Positions 9,149 through 18,212 of a DNA stretch of 64,000 nucleotides are shown here, in pieces. The stretch covers positions 18,636 through 82,635 of the forward strand of contig NZ_CP102333.1 of the NCBI RefSeq assembly GCF_024600715.1. Direction: 5' to 3'. Origin of the DNA: Streptomyces changanensis. GTDB lineage: Bacteria; Actinomycetota; Actinomycetes; Streptomycetales; Streptomycetaceae. Within the stretch, counting starts at the first letter, position 1. Each line of letters opens with the position of its first letter. The notes below the pieces were generated by a model that ran no database searches, had not been told where the DNA came from, and saw only the letters and a list, made by a program, of their open reading frames with translations. Both the position numbers and the translations under genes were made by a program.

Positions 9149-9672
9149 AAACCGCGACACCTACTGCCTGCTGCTGACCCGCGGGCTGGACGTGGACTCG
9201 CTCGTGGCTCGTCTGGGCGGGGATCCAGGTGACGTCATGCCCGCGGTATCCGCTGGCGATGGACGAGGGCGCGGTGACGCGTCTGGGCGTCTGCGGCGCG
9301 TGGGCCTTCTCGCTGGAGCGCTCGAGCGCTGAGGGTATGGAGACTCAGACGCTGGAGCGGGTGTCGCTGGGCACCGAGTGCGTCGTCGCGTTGGACAGCG
9401 GCACGCCGCCCCTATGGTTCGCGCATGCCGTGGACCGGAGGTCGCCGCGTTCTTCGAGCCGGTCGAGGGCCGGGGCGCCTTGGAGCGGTCCGCGCCGGGC
9501 GCGACTCTGGGGCAGGGTGGCGGCGGGCCTTGTGGCGGCGGGAGTCCCGAACCTGACTGCTGCGGAGAGCGTCGAGACCGTTCTGCTGACCCTGGCGGGG
9601 AGGCACTGCGAGGTGGACCTACCGCGCGTGTCCTTGGACCGTGACCCCCACCCGGCTCTCCTGCTCGTCTGA
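9114..9672 (+). pseudogene. DUF6461-type protein, several frameshifts
   Basis: The reading moves through three frames: DGIRWLAENRDTYCLLL and RGLDVDSLVARLGGDP (frame from 9114), then RLGVCGAWAFSLERSS, GTECVVALDSGTPPLWFA (from about 9245), then PEVAAFFEPVEGR (from about 9435), and finally LTAAESVETVLLTLAG. Joined they give the DUF6461 plan, a small Streptomyces family with a conserved GxWAFxLE segment. At least three indels are needed to restore it, so it is probably a true pseudogene. Confidence 0.6.
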
Positions 9673-9873
9673 ACCTGAGGCAGCAGTGCCCGGGAGGGTG
9701 GACGGTCTCCCGCCCAGCGTGGCAGCAAGGCCCTGGCGCTGGACGCCGGAGACGGACGAGGCCGCTGTCGGCGTACACGTGAACGTCCCCACCCGCGTAC
9801 GGATGAAAAGGCGATCGAACGGGACAACGACGTGGCCTGACGCCCCAGGTCGCTTCCGCCGTCCGAGCACTGA

Positions 9874-10248
9874 TCAGTTGCTGATCACCCGCTGAAAGAT
9901 CTCGGGAAACTCGCCGTTCTCGATCAGTCCGGCGATTACGTCGGTCATGTTGTCGATGCCGGGATCCCTGACGATCAGGCCGTCCGAGACCCAGAAGTAG
10001 CGGCCCTCGAGGGCCTCGTCGGTCCCGGCCCAGAGATTCATCAGGTGCTCGACTTCCGCGACGGTGAACACGGTCGCGGTCCAACGAGATCCATCCGTCA
10101 AAGTCACGAAGACATCGATGTGGCAGACCTCGGCCAAGTCCTCGCCGTCGCTGGGCAGGAACGACGCCTGGAAGCTCTCCGTGCGGACCCGATACCAGGG
10201 CGCGTCCCACCCTCGCTCGATCGGTTCAGGCGATGTGCTGTGGCTCAT
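9874..10248 (-). CDS. Hypothetical protein, 124 residues
   Basis: ATG 10248 with AGGGAC upstream; a longer in-frame start at 10302 is possible. The protein shows WYRVRTESFQASFLPS, CHIDVFVTLTDGSRW, AEVEHLMNLWAGTDEAL and RYFWVSDGLIV. It looks compact and intact but carries no named domain. Isolated, reading towards a stretch (9675-9873) with no gene. Confidence 0.6.
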   Translation of the reverse strand: MSHSTSPEPIERGWDAPWYRVRTESFQASFLPSDGEDLAEVCHIDVFVTLTDGSRWTATVFTVAEVEHLMNLWAGTDEALEGRYFWVSDGLIVRDPGIDNMTDVIAGLIENGEFPEIFQRVISN

Positions 10249-10365
10249 CGCGCGAGTGTCCCTGGTCGGGGTACCGATCTCAACCGAGATCCTCTGCCGC
10301 ACTGCCGCTGCCTGCGGTCAGAGCTGGGGAGGTTCGTTCGTACGCAACTAGGGAGAAATGCCCCT

Positions 10366-10600
10366 ATGCCGACAGCCGCCCAGACACCTCACGCCGCCGG
10401 CCTTCCAGCAGACGTGGCATGCGCCATCCGCGGCGTCTGCGAGCACTGGGCACCGGACAAGGACCCGCACCTGCCACTCGACGCCGTGCTACGTCATCTT
10501 CGCCACAGAGCCATCAACCCTGGGAGTTGTCGTCAAATGGCATCCGTCAGCCCGAGCGCGAGCCGGAGCCCGGCGGATGGACGTGTTGACATCGCCGTAG
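10366..10600 (+). pseudogene. Possible degraded small gene
   Basis: ATG 10366 follows GGAGAAATG and reads TAAQTPHAAGLPADVA and WAPDKDPHLPLDAVLRHL; near 10490 a better continuation is in another frame (YVIFATEPSTLGVVVKWH). Short and uncertain; it may be a frameshifted gene of about 75 residues. Confidence 0.3.
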
Positions 10601-10610
10601 GTCGAGCCGA

Positions 10611-12041
10611 GTGATCGACTGCCTCGTGGCGGTGATGTCGGTGGCTGCTTCTACGCTTCCAGCCGTGAACACAGATGATCTTTCATGGCAGGCCAGCAAC
10701 TACGGTGGGCTTTCTCCCCGCAAAGTGACTCTCCTGCTGGAGCACGGCCACCTGAACCTGGTGATCCGGGCGGCAGAGGAACGCGGCGAGTGGTTCTGCG
10801 CGGAACGTGCGGCCCAGGAGCTGTGCCGGTCGGGTGAGTTCGGGCGGGCGCTGGAGGTGATGGAGCCGTTCGTCGCGACCGGGTGGCGGGCAGCTCTTTG
10901 GGCGAAGGCGGAGATCCTGTTGCGGGCGGGCCGGGTGGCTGAGGCTCTGGATCTGATGCACCCGGACGAGGAGGGCCGCGCTTCACCGATCGTGTGCCGT
11001 GGCATCGCCGAGTTGCTCGCCAAGACAGGGTGCGTGGATGAGGCCATTGACCTGCTCGTGCCGCACATCGGTGAGTCGTGGATCCGGACGGTCCTGGTGG
11101 AGATCACCAAAGGCAAGGACCGTGATGAGCGGGTGCTGGTGTTGATCGCCCCGCATGCCGAAGCCGCGCGGCGCGCCCGCGACGAGGGCCGATGGGACTA
11201 CTCCCGCTCGGATGCCCCGGAGCTCCAGGCCCAGGTTCTGGAGCGTGCGGGCCGCGTCGACGAGGCGATCCGAATCCTCGGCGAGGACGTAGCCGCGCGC
11301 CGTTTCCTCTCCGCGGACACCCTCACCGCCTACGCCGAACTACTGGCACGCCAGGGCCGTCTCGATGAACTGCGCGAGCTGGTCAACGGACAGGACGCAC
11401 GCACCCTCCTGCACATCTACGTCGGCGCCTTGCGAGACCACGGGCAGGCCGAGGAGGCCGAGAGGGTGATGCGTGAGGCCATCGCTGCCGACGATTGGGT
11501 CGGCTACCGGGCCTGGCTCTCCTCGGTCTTGCTCCAGGACGGCCGACTGGACGACGCGATCGCCGTGGCCGAACCCGGCTTCAGCTGGTACGACTGCTCC
11601 AACCTCCTGGCCCCACTCGTCTACTCTCTTTTCGACCGGCCGGCAGAACTGCTCCACCTCCTGGACCATCCCCTTACCGTGCCCCACCACGGCCACAAGG
11701 AGTTCCAGCACTGGTGGCGGGCCTTCGCCCTTGCCGGTCTCGGCCGTGCCGAGGAAGCGATCGCCGTGGTCGAAGCCCATCCCGATCCGTGGACCGACCC
11801 CCGTATCCTCAGAGCAGGTCTCCTCAGCGCCGCCGGCCACCTTGCTGAAGCCGCGGCGGAACTGCGCGACCTGGGCGCCATCGAAGCACGTGAGGAGCTG
11901 TTCGAGGTCCTGGTCCAGCAAGGGCAGGCGGCCGAGGCGATAGCCGCCCACCCCACAGTCGCCGAACAGCGCGCCGCCCAGGCAATGACCGAACTCGTCC
12001 GTCTCAGGGAGGACGGGTACTCTGCGGAGCCCCCCGTTTAG
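10611..12041 (+). CDS. Tetratricopeptide-like repeat protein
   Basis: A single intact frame of up to 476 codons. Starts at GTG 10611, ATG 10635 or GTG 10665 are possible. The protein is a string of about ten helical-pair repeats with recurrent ...AGRVDEAIRIL, RLDDAIAVAE and GRAEEAIAVVEAHP units, i.e. TPR/SEL1-like solenoids, without a catalytic domain or membrane segment. It probably acts as a soluble protein-protein scaffold. Its stop codon abuts the end of an IS5 remnant on the opposite strand, so the last few residues could be altered by that insertion. Confidence 0.8.
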   Translation: MIDCLVAVMSVAASTLPAVNTDDLSWQASNYGGLSPRKVTLLLEHGHLNLVIRAAEERGEWFCAERAAQELCRSGEFGRALEVMEPFVATGWRAALWAKAEILLRAGRVAEALDLMHPDEEGRASPIVCRGIAELLAKTGCVDEAIDLLVPHIGESWIRTVLVEITKGKDRDERVLVLIAPHAEAARRARDEGRWDYSRSDAPELQAQVLERAGRVDEAIRILGEDVAARRFLSADTLTAYAELLARQGRLDELRELVNGQDARTLLHIYVGALRDHGQAEEAERVMREAIAADDWVGYRAWLSSVLLQDGRLDDAIAVAEPGFSWYDCSNLLAPLVYSLFDRPAELLHLLDHPLTVPHHGHKEFQHWWRAFALAGLGRAEEAIAVVEAHPDPWTDPRILRAGLLSAAGHLAEAAAELRDLGAIEAREELFEVLVQQGQAAEAIAAHPTVAEQRAAQAMTELVRLREDGYSAEPPV

Positions 12042-12150
12042 CGTGGCGCTGGTGCCCACATCAGAGGTGATGCGAGAGCGAAGGCCGCCTCGTAGGACTC
12101 GGCAGCCTTGGCATATCGGATGGCGATGCCTCGGGTGACAATGCTCAAGG
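12038..12150 (-). pseudogene. IS5-family transposase, C-terminal remnant
   Basis: The translation TRGIAIRYAKAAESYEAAF, ALASPLMWAPAP then stop matches the very end of IS5-type transposases (usual form RGIATRYDKxxxSYxAAxxLAS). Only about 37 codons remain. Confidence 0.6.
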
Positions 12151-12252
12151 CAGGGGCGCCCGGGACGGCGATAATGGCTTGGTTCGTCTGCAGCGACTAC
12201 GTTGGTCGCCGAGCTTGAGTAGCGGTTGGCGGTCACTGGAGCGATGACTGTT

Positions 12253-12741
12253 TCACGAGTTGACAGAGCAGTCGTGTCCGTCGCCTGACAGCCCCATGGC
12301 GTTCAGCACGGGATCTTCGCCTTCGGGGATCTCGAAGGTGAAGTTCGCTCCTGTCGGGATCGCCACGAGGGAGCACTGGTTGCCGAAGGTCGATGGAGAA
12401 TACGGCTCCCAGGAACAGCCAGCTTTCTCCAGGGCGGAAACGATGTCCGTGTGGTTGAGCCTCGCGGGGAAGGTGCCCGTCCCTCCGGTAACCGATGGAG
12501 GAAGTTCGATGATGTCACGCCAGGTCTGAACGCAGATAAGAGAAACCTTTCGGCCACGGCAGACACTCAGCTCAAGGTCTCCGTAGGCGAACAGTCGCGG
12601 CCACTTTCTCTTGCGGCTCATCGAGCCGATGTCGCACGGCTTGCCGAGCATAGAGGTCACAGTGCTCCAGTCCGCTCCACTGAACACCGGGCCCAGCCGA
12701 CCCGTCTTCGCCATGCTGGTCAGGACATCAAGAATCTCCAC
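12253..12741 (-). CDS. Hypothetical protein (immunity-like fold suspected)
   Basis: GTG 12741 gives 162 residues: EILDVLTSMAKTGRLGPV, then GADWSTVTSMLGKPCDIG, RLFAYGDLELSVCRG and, late, ARLNHTDIVSALEKAGC. The frame is open further upstream to 12849 but that part looks non-coding. The arrangement (N-terminal G-x-lG-P, then a small beta-rich domain) recalls a common Streptomyces hypothetical family often found near polymorphic-toxin immunity genes. Function not shown by the sequence. Confidence 0.6.
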   Translation of the reverse strand: MEILDVLTSMAKTGRLGPVFSGADWSTVTSMLGKPCDIGSMSRKRKWPRLFAYGDLELSVCRGRKVSLICVQTWRDIIELPPSVTGGTGTFPARLNHTDIVSALEKAGCSWEPYSPSTFGNQCSLVAIPTGANFTFEIPEGEDPVLNAMGLSGDGHDCSVNS

Positions 12742-12965
12742 GAGACGAACCCTGACAGGTCCGCTGACCAGCAGTCCAGTGGTTTCAGCCGCCGCGTTTC
12801 GTTCGGCCCCGCGGACTCGGATGGATCGTGCAAGTCCGCCGCAACGCACGCGACACGTACGGCTTCCCCCACGCAGCGATACCCACCTGAACTAGTCATT
12901 CGTCACTCCGATAACCAAGCGGCTGAATCGGAGGAGTCCAGCTGGACGAAGCAGGCATCCCTGTT

Positions 12966-14036
12966 TCACCGCAGCAGGACGTCGATGCCGTGGTCTGTGA
13001 AGATCTCCAGGAGCACGTCGAAATCGGCGCCGGTGTCCCTGTCGCTCGCTTGGCCGCCGGCCAGCTGTGATCTCGCGATGTCTGAGTTCTGCCATTCCAG
13101 AGTGAACGGTGGTGTGGCGCCGAAACGCCCGCGGAGGCAGTCGTCCACGGCAGCAAGATTCCACCCGAAGTACCCGCCGGACCCGTTGATGGCCTCACCC
13201 AGCGCACAGTAGAAGCTGTCCGCGTCCACGACTTGTCGGCCGTCCAGTGTGAACACCTCTCCTGGCGCAGCGTCCTCGGGGTGTTCGCGACGTTGGTAGT
13301 GCCGTGACCACAAGGCCACGGACAACCAGGCTCTCCGTCCTTCCGGGTCCAGGGAGTGCCACAGGCCTTTCCGGTCCAGCTGCCCCGTTCGGAGCAATTC
13401 CCACACCCAGGCCGAGCCAGGGAGAAGCTCGTCGCACCACAGGCGGACAGTGACATCGAGAAGGCCATCCCCGCGTGGTGACGGCTTGGCTGCGGTCGCG
13501 GTGACATTGCTGACGAAGTATGAACCCATCTCGACGCCTTCGGTGTCGAGGAAGGCCAGATGCGCGCTGCCTGCAGTTGCGCGGCGGCGGCCGAGGTGAT
13601 CGAGGCAGGTCAGGAGCGCTCCCCGGGGCGAGCACCCCAGGAGTTCGACCTGGCGCAGACCGTCCTCACTCGGGGTGAACAAACCTCCGGCCTCCTGCGC
13701 GAAGCCCCAGAAGTCGCTCTCGTCCTCGTCGCTCCTCAAGGCGTAGTTATCTTCTTCTACTGCGCTGGCCACTTCTCCCACAGCACCTCCTGGGCCGTAG
13801 AGACTACAGAAGATGGCCTCGGTAGGGCCGGTGGGGAAGGTATCAGGGTGGCGCTCGGCTGTCGCGGCGGCGTTGTCGAACACAGCGAGCGCTGGCTCGG
13901 TCAGGGCCGCGAGCCTGGCGGACGTCGCCGGTCCGGGCGGCCGGGGCGGCTCCCACGAGGCGCTGCAGCGCGCGCCCGCGTCCGGGGTTTGGGAAAGGGC
14001 CGCGGCGATCACGAGCGGGCCGGCTGCGGCGGCCAT
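12966..14036 (-). CDS. Barstar-domain protein with a large N-terminal region
   Basis: ATG 14036 has GGAGGA seven bases upstream. The 356-residue protein has two parts. Residues about 1-255 form an unassigned domain (FWGFAQEAGGLFTPSED, VELLGCSPRGALLTCL). Residues about 256-356 are a barstar-type RNase inhibitor domain: EVFTLDGRQVVDADSFY, YFGWNLAAVDDCLRG and PPFTLEWQNSDIARS match the family's xGWNLDALxDCLRG signature. Barstar binds and blocks barnase-type ribonucleases; no ribonuclease gene lies next to it here. A second, truncated barstar gene is at 18213-18503. Confidence 0.75.
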   Translation of the reverse strand: MAAAAGPLVIAAALSQTPDAGARCSASWEPPRPPGPATSARLAALTEPALAVFDNAAATAERHPDTFPTGPTEAIFCSLYGPGGAVGEVASAVEEDNYALRSDEDESDFWGFAQEAGGLFTPSEDGLRQVELLGCSPRGALLTCLDHLGRRRATAGSAHLAFLDTEGVEMGSYFVSNVTATAAKPSPRGDGLLDVTVRLWCDELLPGSAWVWELLRTGQLDRKGLWHSLDPEGRRAWLSVALWSRHYQRREHPEDAAPGEVFTLDGRQVVDADSFYCALGEAINGSGGYFGWNLAAVDDCLRGRFGATPPFTLEWQNSDIARSQLAGGQASDRDTGADFDVLLEIFTDHGIDVLLR

Positions 14037-14091
14037 GCAGGTCCTCCAGGGCGACGACGGTGGGATGACACGTCGCCGGTCGGGCTGCGGT

Positions 14092-14220
14092 CCGCGGGTC
14101 GGGTGGGCTGGGCGGCTTCAGCCTGACCTGCCAGTCCATCCATGTGGTGACCCAGCACAGCTCGAAGTCGAGCCGGAGCATGATTCGCCCAGGCTCTGTA
14201 TTGAGCCAGACCCGCAGGGG
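14092..14220 (-). pseudogene. HAD-like hydrolase fragment
   Basis: Translation RVWLNTEPGRIMLRLDF followed by ELCWVTTWMDWQ resembles the Streptomyces HAD-like family in which HVxLNPxHGxxLL and ELVWATTWxxxAN occur early. Only about 43 codons are recognisable, with no start or end. Confidence 0.45.
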
Positions 14221-14382
14221 CACCCTAGGGACGTCTCTCCGGCCACATGAAGGCTGAGCGGCCCGTCGACTTACCGCCCGCAGGAGCTTGTGAACCGGCT
14301 CTGAGCTGCGACGGCCTGCATGTCCGTGAAGCCGAGTCGGGCCTGTGCCGTGGCTCATTCGGATGATCCACGTGGCCGGGGA

Positions 14383-15135
14383 CTACTCATCGAAGCGCGC
14401 CCAGGGAAAGTCGTATCGGCGCAGAGAGGCGAGGGTTTCACGGTGAAGTGCGCCGAAAGCGACGGTCGCCTGATTCTCGTCGACGCTGACGCTCGCGAGC
14501 AATCCGGGGGCGGCGTAGAACCGGTCGGCCCCGTAGGTGGGAAGGAAGGGACTGAGGGGGACCGGGCGCAGGAAGTCCCACAGCGGTTCGAGGCGGTTGA
14601 CGGGCATGACCAGAGTCCAGGCGTTGAAGGGCGCGATGCCGCTGGCTTCGTGCAGGGTGAACTGGAGGAGGAAGCGGCTGAGCGGTTCCGCTTCGAGGAT
14701 CCTCTCCGGGTTCTCGTCGTGCCAGGGGTCCTCGGTGAGCCAGACGTGGGGGTCGGTGCTGGCGGGGTGCTGGGGCGGCCAGGGGATGGACCAGTCTCTG
14801 CAGCCCTGGTTGTCGGCCGCGAAAACCAGTCGGCCGCCGAGCGGGCCTGAGGTGTGCCGGGGACGCAGTAGCACCGGGTCACTGAAGCGGTGGAGGGCGG
14901 GGCGAAGGCGGGCGAGGCGGTGGAAGGCGGCAAGTGCCTGCGGCAAGCCGACGAGTTCGTCGTCGGTTAGCGCTTCCTGGTCGAGCTTGGTGTCCTCCGC
15001 GGGATACCAGCCGAGGACGAGCATCTCCAGGGCGCGGATGGGGTCGGTGTCGACCTGATCGATCCAATCGACGGACGGTAGCGGCCCAGTGGCGGACGCG
15101 ACCGCTGTGGGCGAGGACCAGGGGGTGCATGTCAT
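14383..15135 (-). CDS. Conserved hypothetical protein, 250 residues
   Basis: Complete frame from ATG 15135. Motifs: SVDWIDQVDTDPIRALE, LVFAADNQGCRDWSIPW, DPHVWLTEDPWHDENPE and PLSRFLLQFTLHEAS. The combination FAxENQG...W....DPPVW and LxxFLLQF is shared by a frequent, uncharacterised Streptomyces family with some resemblance to SMI1/KNR4 (SUKH)-type proteins, which often act as immunity proteins. Cytoplasmic; no catalytic motif. Assignment to SUKH is tentative. Confidence 0.65.
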   Translation of the reverse strand: MTCTPWSSPTAVASATGPLPSVDWIDQVDTDPIRALEMLVLGWYPAEDTKLDQEALTDDELVGLPQALAAFHRLARLRPALHRFSDPVLLRPRHTSGPLGGRLVFAADNQGCRDWSIPWPPQHPASTDPHVWLTEDPWHDENPERILEAEPLSRFLLQFTLHEASGIAPFNAWTLVMPVNRLEPLWDFLRPVPLSPFLPTYGADRFYAAPGLLASVSVDENQATVAFGALHRETLASLRRYDFPWARFDE

Positions 15136-15139
15136 GGGC

Positions 15140-16828
15140 TCACCCTAGGAAATGCTCGACCATGGCCCACTGCGGCGCCCTGTCCGCTTCAAACCGCTCC
15201 TCGGTCGGTGCCGAATGACGCCGGCGCAGCGGGTTGGGAAAGGACCGCCCTGGACAGCGGCCCGTCCACCCGGACGGTGGCGGGGCGTGCAGGGGTTTGG
15301 CGAGGGGGCGAGGGAAGGCCGCACGATTGGCCGCCCTGGCTGGGGCAGTCGTAGCAGCCGAGCTGGGCCAGCAACCCGGAGGTGAAGTAGTAGCTGCTTT
15401 CGTGTGGTTCATCGTCGGCTTCGAAGGGACGCCGACAGCTGAGCAGCAGATCGGGGGCGACGAAACAAGCGGGATGCTCATGACGCCGCCGCACCACTTC
15501 GGGAGCAATGCGAGGCGGTCAGCCGCTGGCAGGCTCGGCGCCCGCGCCGAAGGGCGGGATGTCCCTGACCCCGATGTCCAGCCGGAGCCGGGTGAAGCGC
15601 ACCGGGTGTCGCCAGGACTGCGCTCCTGCGCCGTGTCCACCATGATCTCGGCGATCAGCTTCGGTTCGACCAGCACGACATCGAACGGCGTCCGCGACCT
15701 CCAGGAGGTCGTGAACCGCACGCCTCCCACGGGTGCTCGGATCCTGCCGGCGTCAGTCGCTCGGCCAGGGCGCGGGCCGCGTCCGACCACAGCGGCGTAC
15801 TGCGGCCGATCGGCCGCAGCGTCCCGGCCTCGTCGAGGCGGCTCAGCACGAGCGTCTGCGGCCGGCGCAGGGTGCTGGTAATCGCGCCGATCACCGCCTT
15901 TCTGGTGATCTGACGTGTGCAAGGGGTTGTTCACGAGTGGCGGTGATCTGGTGCGGTACAGGGCAACTGGAGATCGCTTCCCGTTCTCAGGTAGATCGTT
16001 TCCCGTCTGCGGCAGATTCCTGGCGGACAAGGTGAGGCGGCGGCGCACGAGGTCGACCTCGACGATTCGTACGGTGATCTCGTCTCCCTCGCTTACGATC
16101 TGGTCGGTGTGCTCGACGGGCTCGTCTCGGAACTCGGTGTTGTGTACGAGGCCATCGACGCCGTCGGCGATGCGGACGAAGGCTCCGAACGGGATCAGCT
16201 TGGTGACCTGGCCGGTGGCGACAAGGCCTGCTTGGTCCGCGAAGGGAACGAGCGGGTCCTCTTGGAGAGCCTTCAGCGACAGCTGCACCTGTCCACGCCG
16301 GGTGTCCACGTCGATGATCTCGCCTACGACGCGCTGGCCCACCGTGACGGCGTCGGTGGGGTGGTCGATCCACCGCCAGCTCAGTTCGGGGGGCCTGATG
16401 AAACCGGTGCACTGATCGACCGGTTCGCCGTCGAGGTGCACGAACACACCGAAGTTGTGGACGCTCTGTACCTGGCCTTGGTGTGTTGCGCCGCGCCGAA
16501 GGCCGAGAAGGAATGCTCGCAGAGCCGGGTCCTCGCACGCTGAAGCGGAGGCCCAGACGTGCTCCTGCTGCCAGTCGACGGCTATCACTTCGAAGGTGAG
16601 CCGCTGCCCGATGCTCACGGCTTCGGATGGATGCCCGATCGCCTTGCGGGTCAGATCACCGCGAGGGATACACCCCACTGCTTTCCTGGGGCCGGAGAAC
16701 CCGTCCAGTTCGACGAGCACCTCCCGGTCCTCGATGCTCATGACGCGGCCGGTACGGACTTCACCGGCTCGTATGGTGTTCAGGAAGTCCTTCAGGGGCT
16801 CGCTCGTCAGGGGTTCGGTCACGGCCAC
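15140..16828 (-). CDS. Triple S1-domain RNA-binding protein, fused to debris at its C-terminus
   Basis: GTG 16828 is the likely start. Three S1-type OB folds follow: residues about 21-97 (GEVRTGRVMSIEDREVLVE), 111-187 (GQVQSVHNFGVFVHLDG) and 203-270 (GQVTKLIPFGAFVRIADG, EGDEITVRIVEVD). Single S1 proteins of this type bind single-stranded RNA and may help translation. After residue about 270 the frame does not stop; it continues for almost 300 codons through low-complexity sequence and the DNA ligase remnant (in part in frame) to 15140. The natural stop was therefore probably removed by a deletion or rearrangement near 15990-16020. Confidence 0.65.
   Translation of the reverse strand: MAVTEPLTSEPLKDFLNTIRAGEVRTGRVMSIEDREVLVELDGFSGPRKAVGCIPRGDLTRKAIGHPSEAVSIGQRLTFEVIAVDWQQEHVWASASACEDPALRAFLLGLRRGATHQGQVQSVHNFGVFVHLDGEPVDQCTGFIRPPELSWRWIDHPTDAVTVGQRVVGEIIDVDTRRGQVQLSLKALQEDPLVPFADQAGLVATGQVTKLIPFGAFVRIADGVDGLVHNTEFRDEPVEHTDQIVSEGDEITVRIVEVDLVRRRLTLSARNLPQTGNDLPENGKRSPVALYRTRSPPLVNNPLHTSDHQKGGDRRDYQHPAPAADARAEPPRRGRDAAADRPQYAAVVGRGPRPGRATDAGRIRAPVGGVRFTTSWRSRTPFDVVLVEPKLIAEIMVDTAQERSPGDTRCASPGSGWTSGSGTSRPSARAPSLPAADRLALLPKWCGGVMSIPLVSSPPICCSAVGVPSKPTMNHTKAATTSPPGCWPSSAATTAPARAANRAAFPRPLAKPLHAPPPSGWTGRCPGRSFPNPLRRRHSAPTEERFEADRAPQWAMVEHFLG
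15180..15520 (-). other. Unidentified coding-like remnant
   Basis: One minus-strand reading gives RRHEHPACFVAPDLLLSC, then ESSYYFTSGLLAQLGCYD, which looks like real protein but has no clear start, no end and no named family. Probably a fragment between the DNA ligase remnant and the gene ending at 14383. Confidence 0.25.
15540..15894 (-). pseudogene. ATP-dependent DNA ligase, C-terminal remnant
   Basis: MIGAITSTLRRPQTLVLSR, TLRPIGRSTPLWSDAARAL, AERLTPAGSEHPWE and, in another frame, FDVVLVEPKLIAEIMVD match the C-terminal OB-fold region of actinobacterial LigC-type ATP ligases. The nucleotidyltransferase half is absent and at least one frame change (near 15730) is needed. Confidence 0.65.
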
Positions 16829-16880
16829 GACTCTAGGTCTGGGGCCACTTCGAGCCTTGCCCCTGAAGCTGGTGATCCTC

Positions 16881-17477
16881 ATGCTCAGGCTCATGAACAC
16901 GCCAAGCGGGACCTTCGATGCCGTGCCCCTGGAGGCCCTCTTCCCGGACGCTGGTGTCGCCGATCTCGACCGCATCCGGCGTTCGGCGGATGCGATCGAT
17001 GGCGCCCAGGTATCGAGGAAGCCCCAGGTCTGGCAGTGGTTCCCGCAGCACGTCACGTTTCCGGGACGGGCCAAGGCCGGAACCCCGGAGGTCCTGTTGG
17101 CTGAGGTCTCGCTCTACGACGAAGGCGGTGACTGGCTCGAGGTCTCACTCGACGTGGAGTGGACCGAGGAAGGCCTTCTCAGTGTCTGGTCGGCCATCAG
17201 CGTGGCCTGCTGGTGCGAGGTGGACCACAACGCTCACTACATCGACCCGGTCGAACGGACTGTCGTCGGAACCACTTCGCTGGCTGACGCTTTCGAGACT
17301 TCGGCAGATCGGTTCATCCAGTGGCTCACCGGACCACGGGACCCTGAGTTCTGGAGAGCCCGGGCGAGCTTCCCCCTGGGGAGTAGGAGCGGGCGCCTGC
17401 GGTGCAGCAGCCGGAGCGCAGGGCCTTTGAGGGACGCTTCACCCGGGATGGACGAGCGTTCCTGGGAAGCGAATTAG
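16881..17477 (+). CDS. Conserved hypothetical protein
   Basis: ATG 16881 or ATG 16893. The protein has FDAVPLEALFPDAGVADL, WQWFPQHVTFPG, EVSLYDEGGDWLEVSLDV and CEVDHNAHYIDPVE. It starts close to and divergent from the S1 gene, sharing a short promoter region (16829-16880). The last about 30 residues after PEFWRARASFP are low-complexity and run up against the DUF4253 pseudogene, so the 3' end may be altered. Function unknown. Confidence 0.6.
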   Translation: MLRLMNTPSGTFDAVPLEALFPDAGVADLDRIRRSADAIDGAQVSRKPQVWQWFPQHVTFPGRAKAGTPEVLLAEVSLYDEGGDWLEVSLDVEWTEEGLLSVWSAISVACWCEVDHNAHYIDPVERTVVGTTSLADAFETSADRFIQWLTGPRDPEFWRARASFPLGSRSGRLRCSSRSAGPLRDASPGMDERSWEAN

Positions 17478-18000
17478 TCCCACCAGAAGTCCCAGTGATG
17501 GACGCCGGTGATCCGCTCGGCGTATGCGGCCAGCGTACGGCCGGCTGCCTTGCCAGATGTTGTCCGGGCAGAAGGCGAAGTGCTCGGCCGCGACCAGGAG
17601 AGCTTCATGCTCGTTCGCTGGCGGCGCGGCGATGCTGAGATGCAGCGTGGAGAAGCCGACCGCAACGACACGGGCGCCCAACCGATGCTCCCAGTCGCGG
17701 ACGATTGCGGAGAACTTCGCGGTGTCGTTGTCGTAGTTGCAGGGGCCGGCCCAGCCCGCGGCTGTCAGCGCCTCGGCACCGGATGCTGCGGCGACGAGCC
17801 CCAGACGCGTCAGGGGGCGGTCAGCGAGGAACGCCTGCGCGAACTCGGCGGCCAGTTGATCGGGGTTCGTTGTCATCTCCCGACCGGGTGCGAGACCGGG
17901 CCAGGTCTGCCCGAAGGGAGCCGTGACGGCGCGGCGCTTGTCGGCGTCGAGCATGTCGTCTTCGTCGACCGCTGTGTAGGTACCCCACCACCGGGCTAGG
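17474..18000 (-). pseudogene. DUF4253 protein, 5' end cut by an IS and 3' end frameshifted
   Basis: In-frame sequence before the first ATG (LARWWGTYTAVDEDD) is clearly coding and runs to 18000, where an IS5 fragment begins, so the N-terminus is lost. The body has FGQTWPGLAP, LAAEFAQAFLADRP and AAEHFAFCPDNIWQGS. Just after that the frame shifts: the expected ending TLAAYAERI...HHWDFWWD is present one frame over and stops at 17474. An indel near 17550 plus the IS truncation inactivate it. The tail is also present as an orphan at 2021-2116. Confidence 0.7.
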
Positions 18001-18212
18001 GGAGTGTCTTTCCGATCATCGGATCGTTGGTCCGGTGGTGAGGGATAGGGAGATTTCCGACGCCGCGTGGGCGGTGATTGAACCGCTGCTACCGCCTGTG
18101 GGCCGAGCTCGTGGCCGGTGGCGGGATCACCGCCAGGTCCTGGAGGGCATCGTGTTCAAGTTCCGCACCGGCGTGCCCTGGAGGGACCTGCCCGAACGGT
18201 TCGGCCCGTGGC
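18000..18212 (+). mobile_element. IS5-family end fragment (same element as 31612-32477)
   Basis: It begins with the inverted-repeat sequence GGGAGTGTCTTTCCGATCA and continues almost identically to the transposase-start end of the complete copy at 31612-32477. It encodes the first about 60 transposase residues (from GTG 18035: REISDAAWAVIEPLLPP, LPERFGPWQ) and then breaks abruptly at about 18212 into a barstar-type gene. Confidence 0.8.

Noticed and set aside
11340..12236. 298-codon minus-strand open frame
   Set aside because: Antisense to the TPR gene; low-complexity composition.
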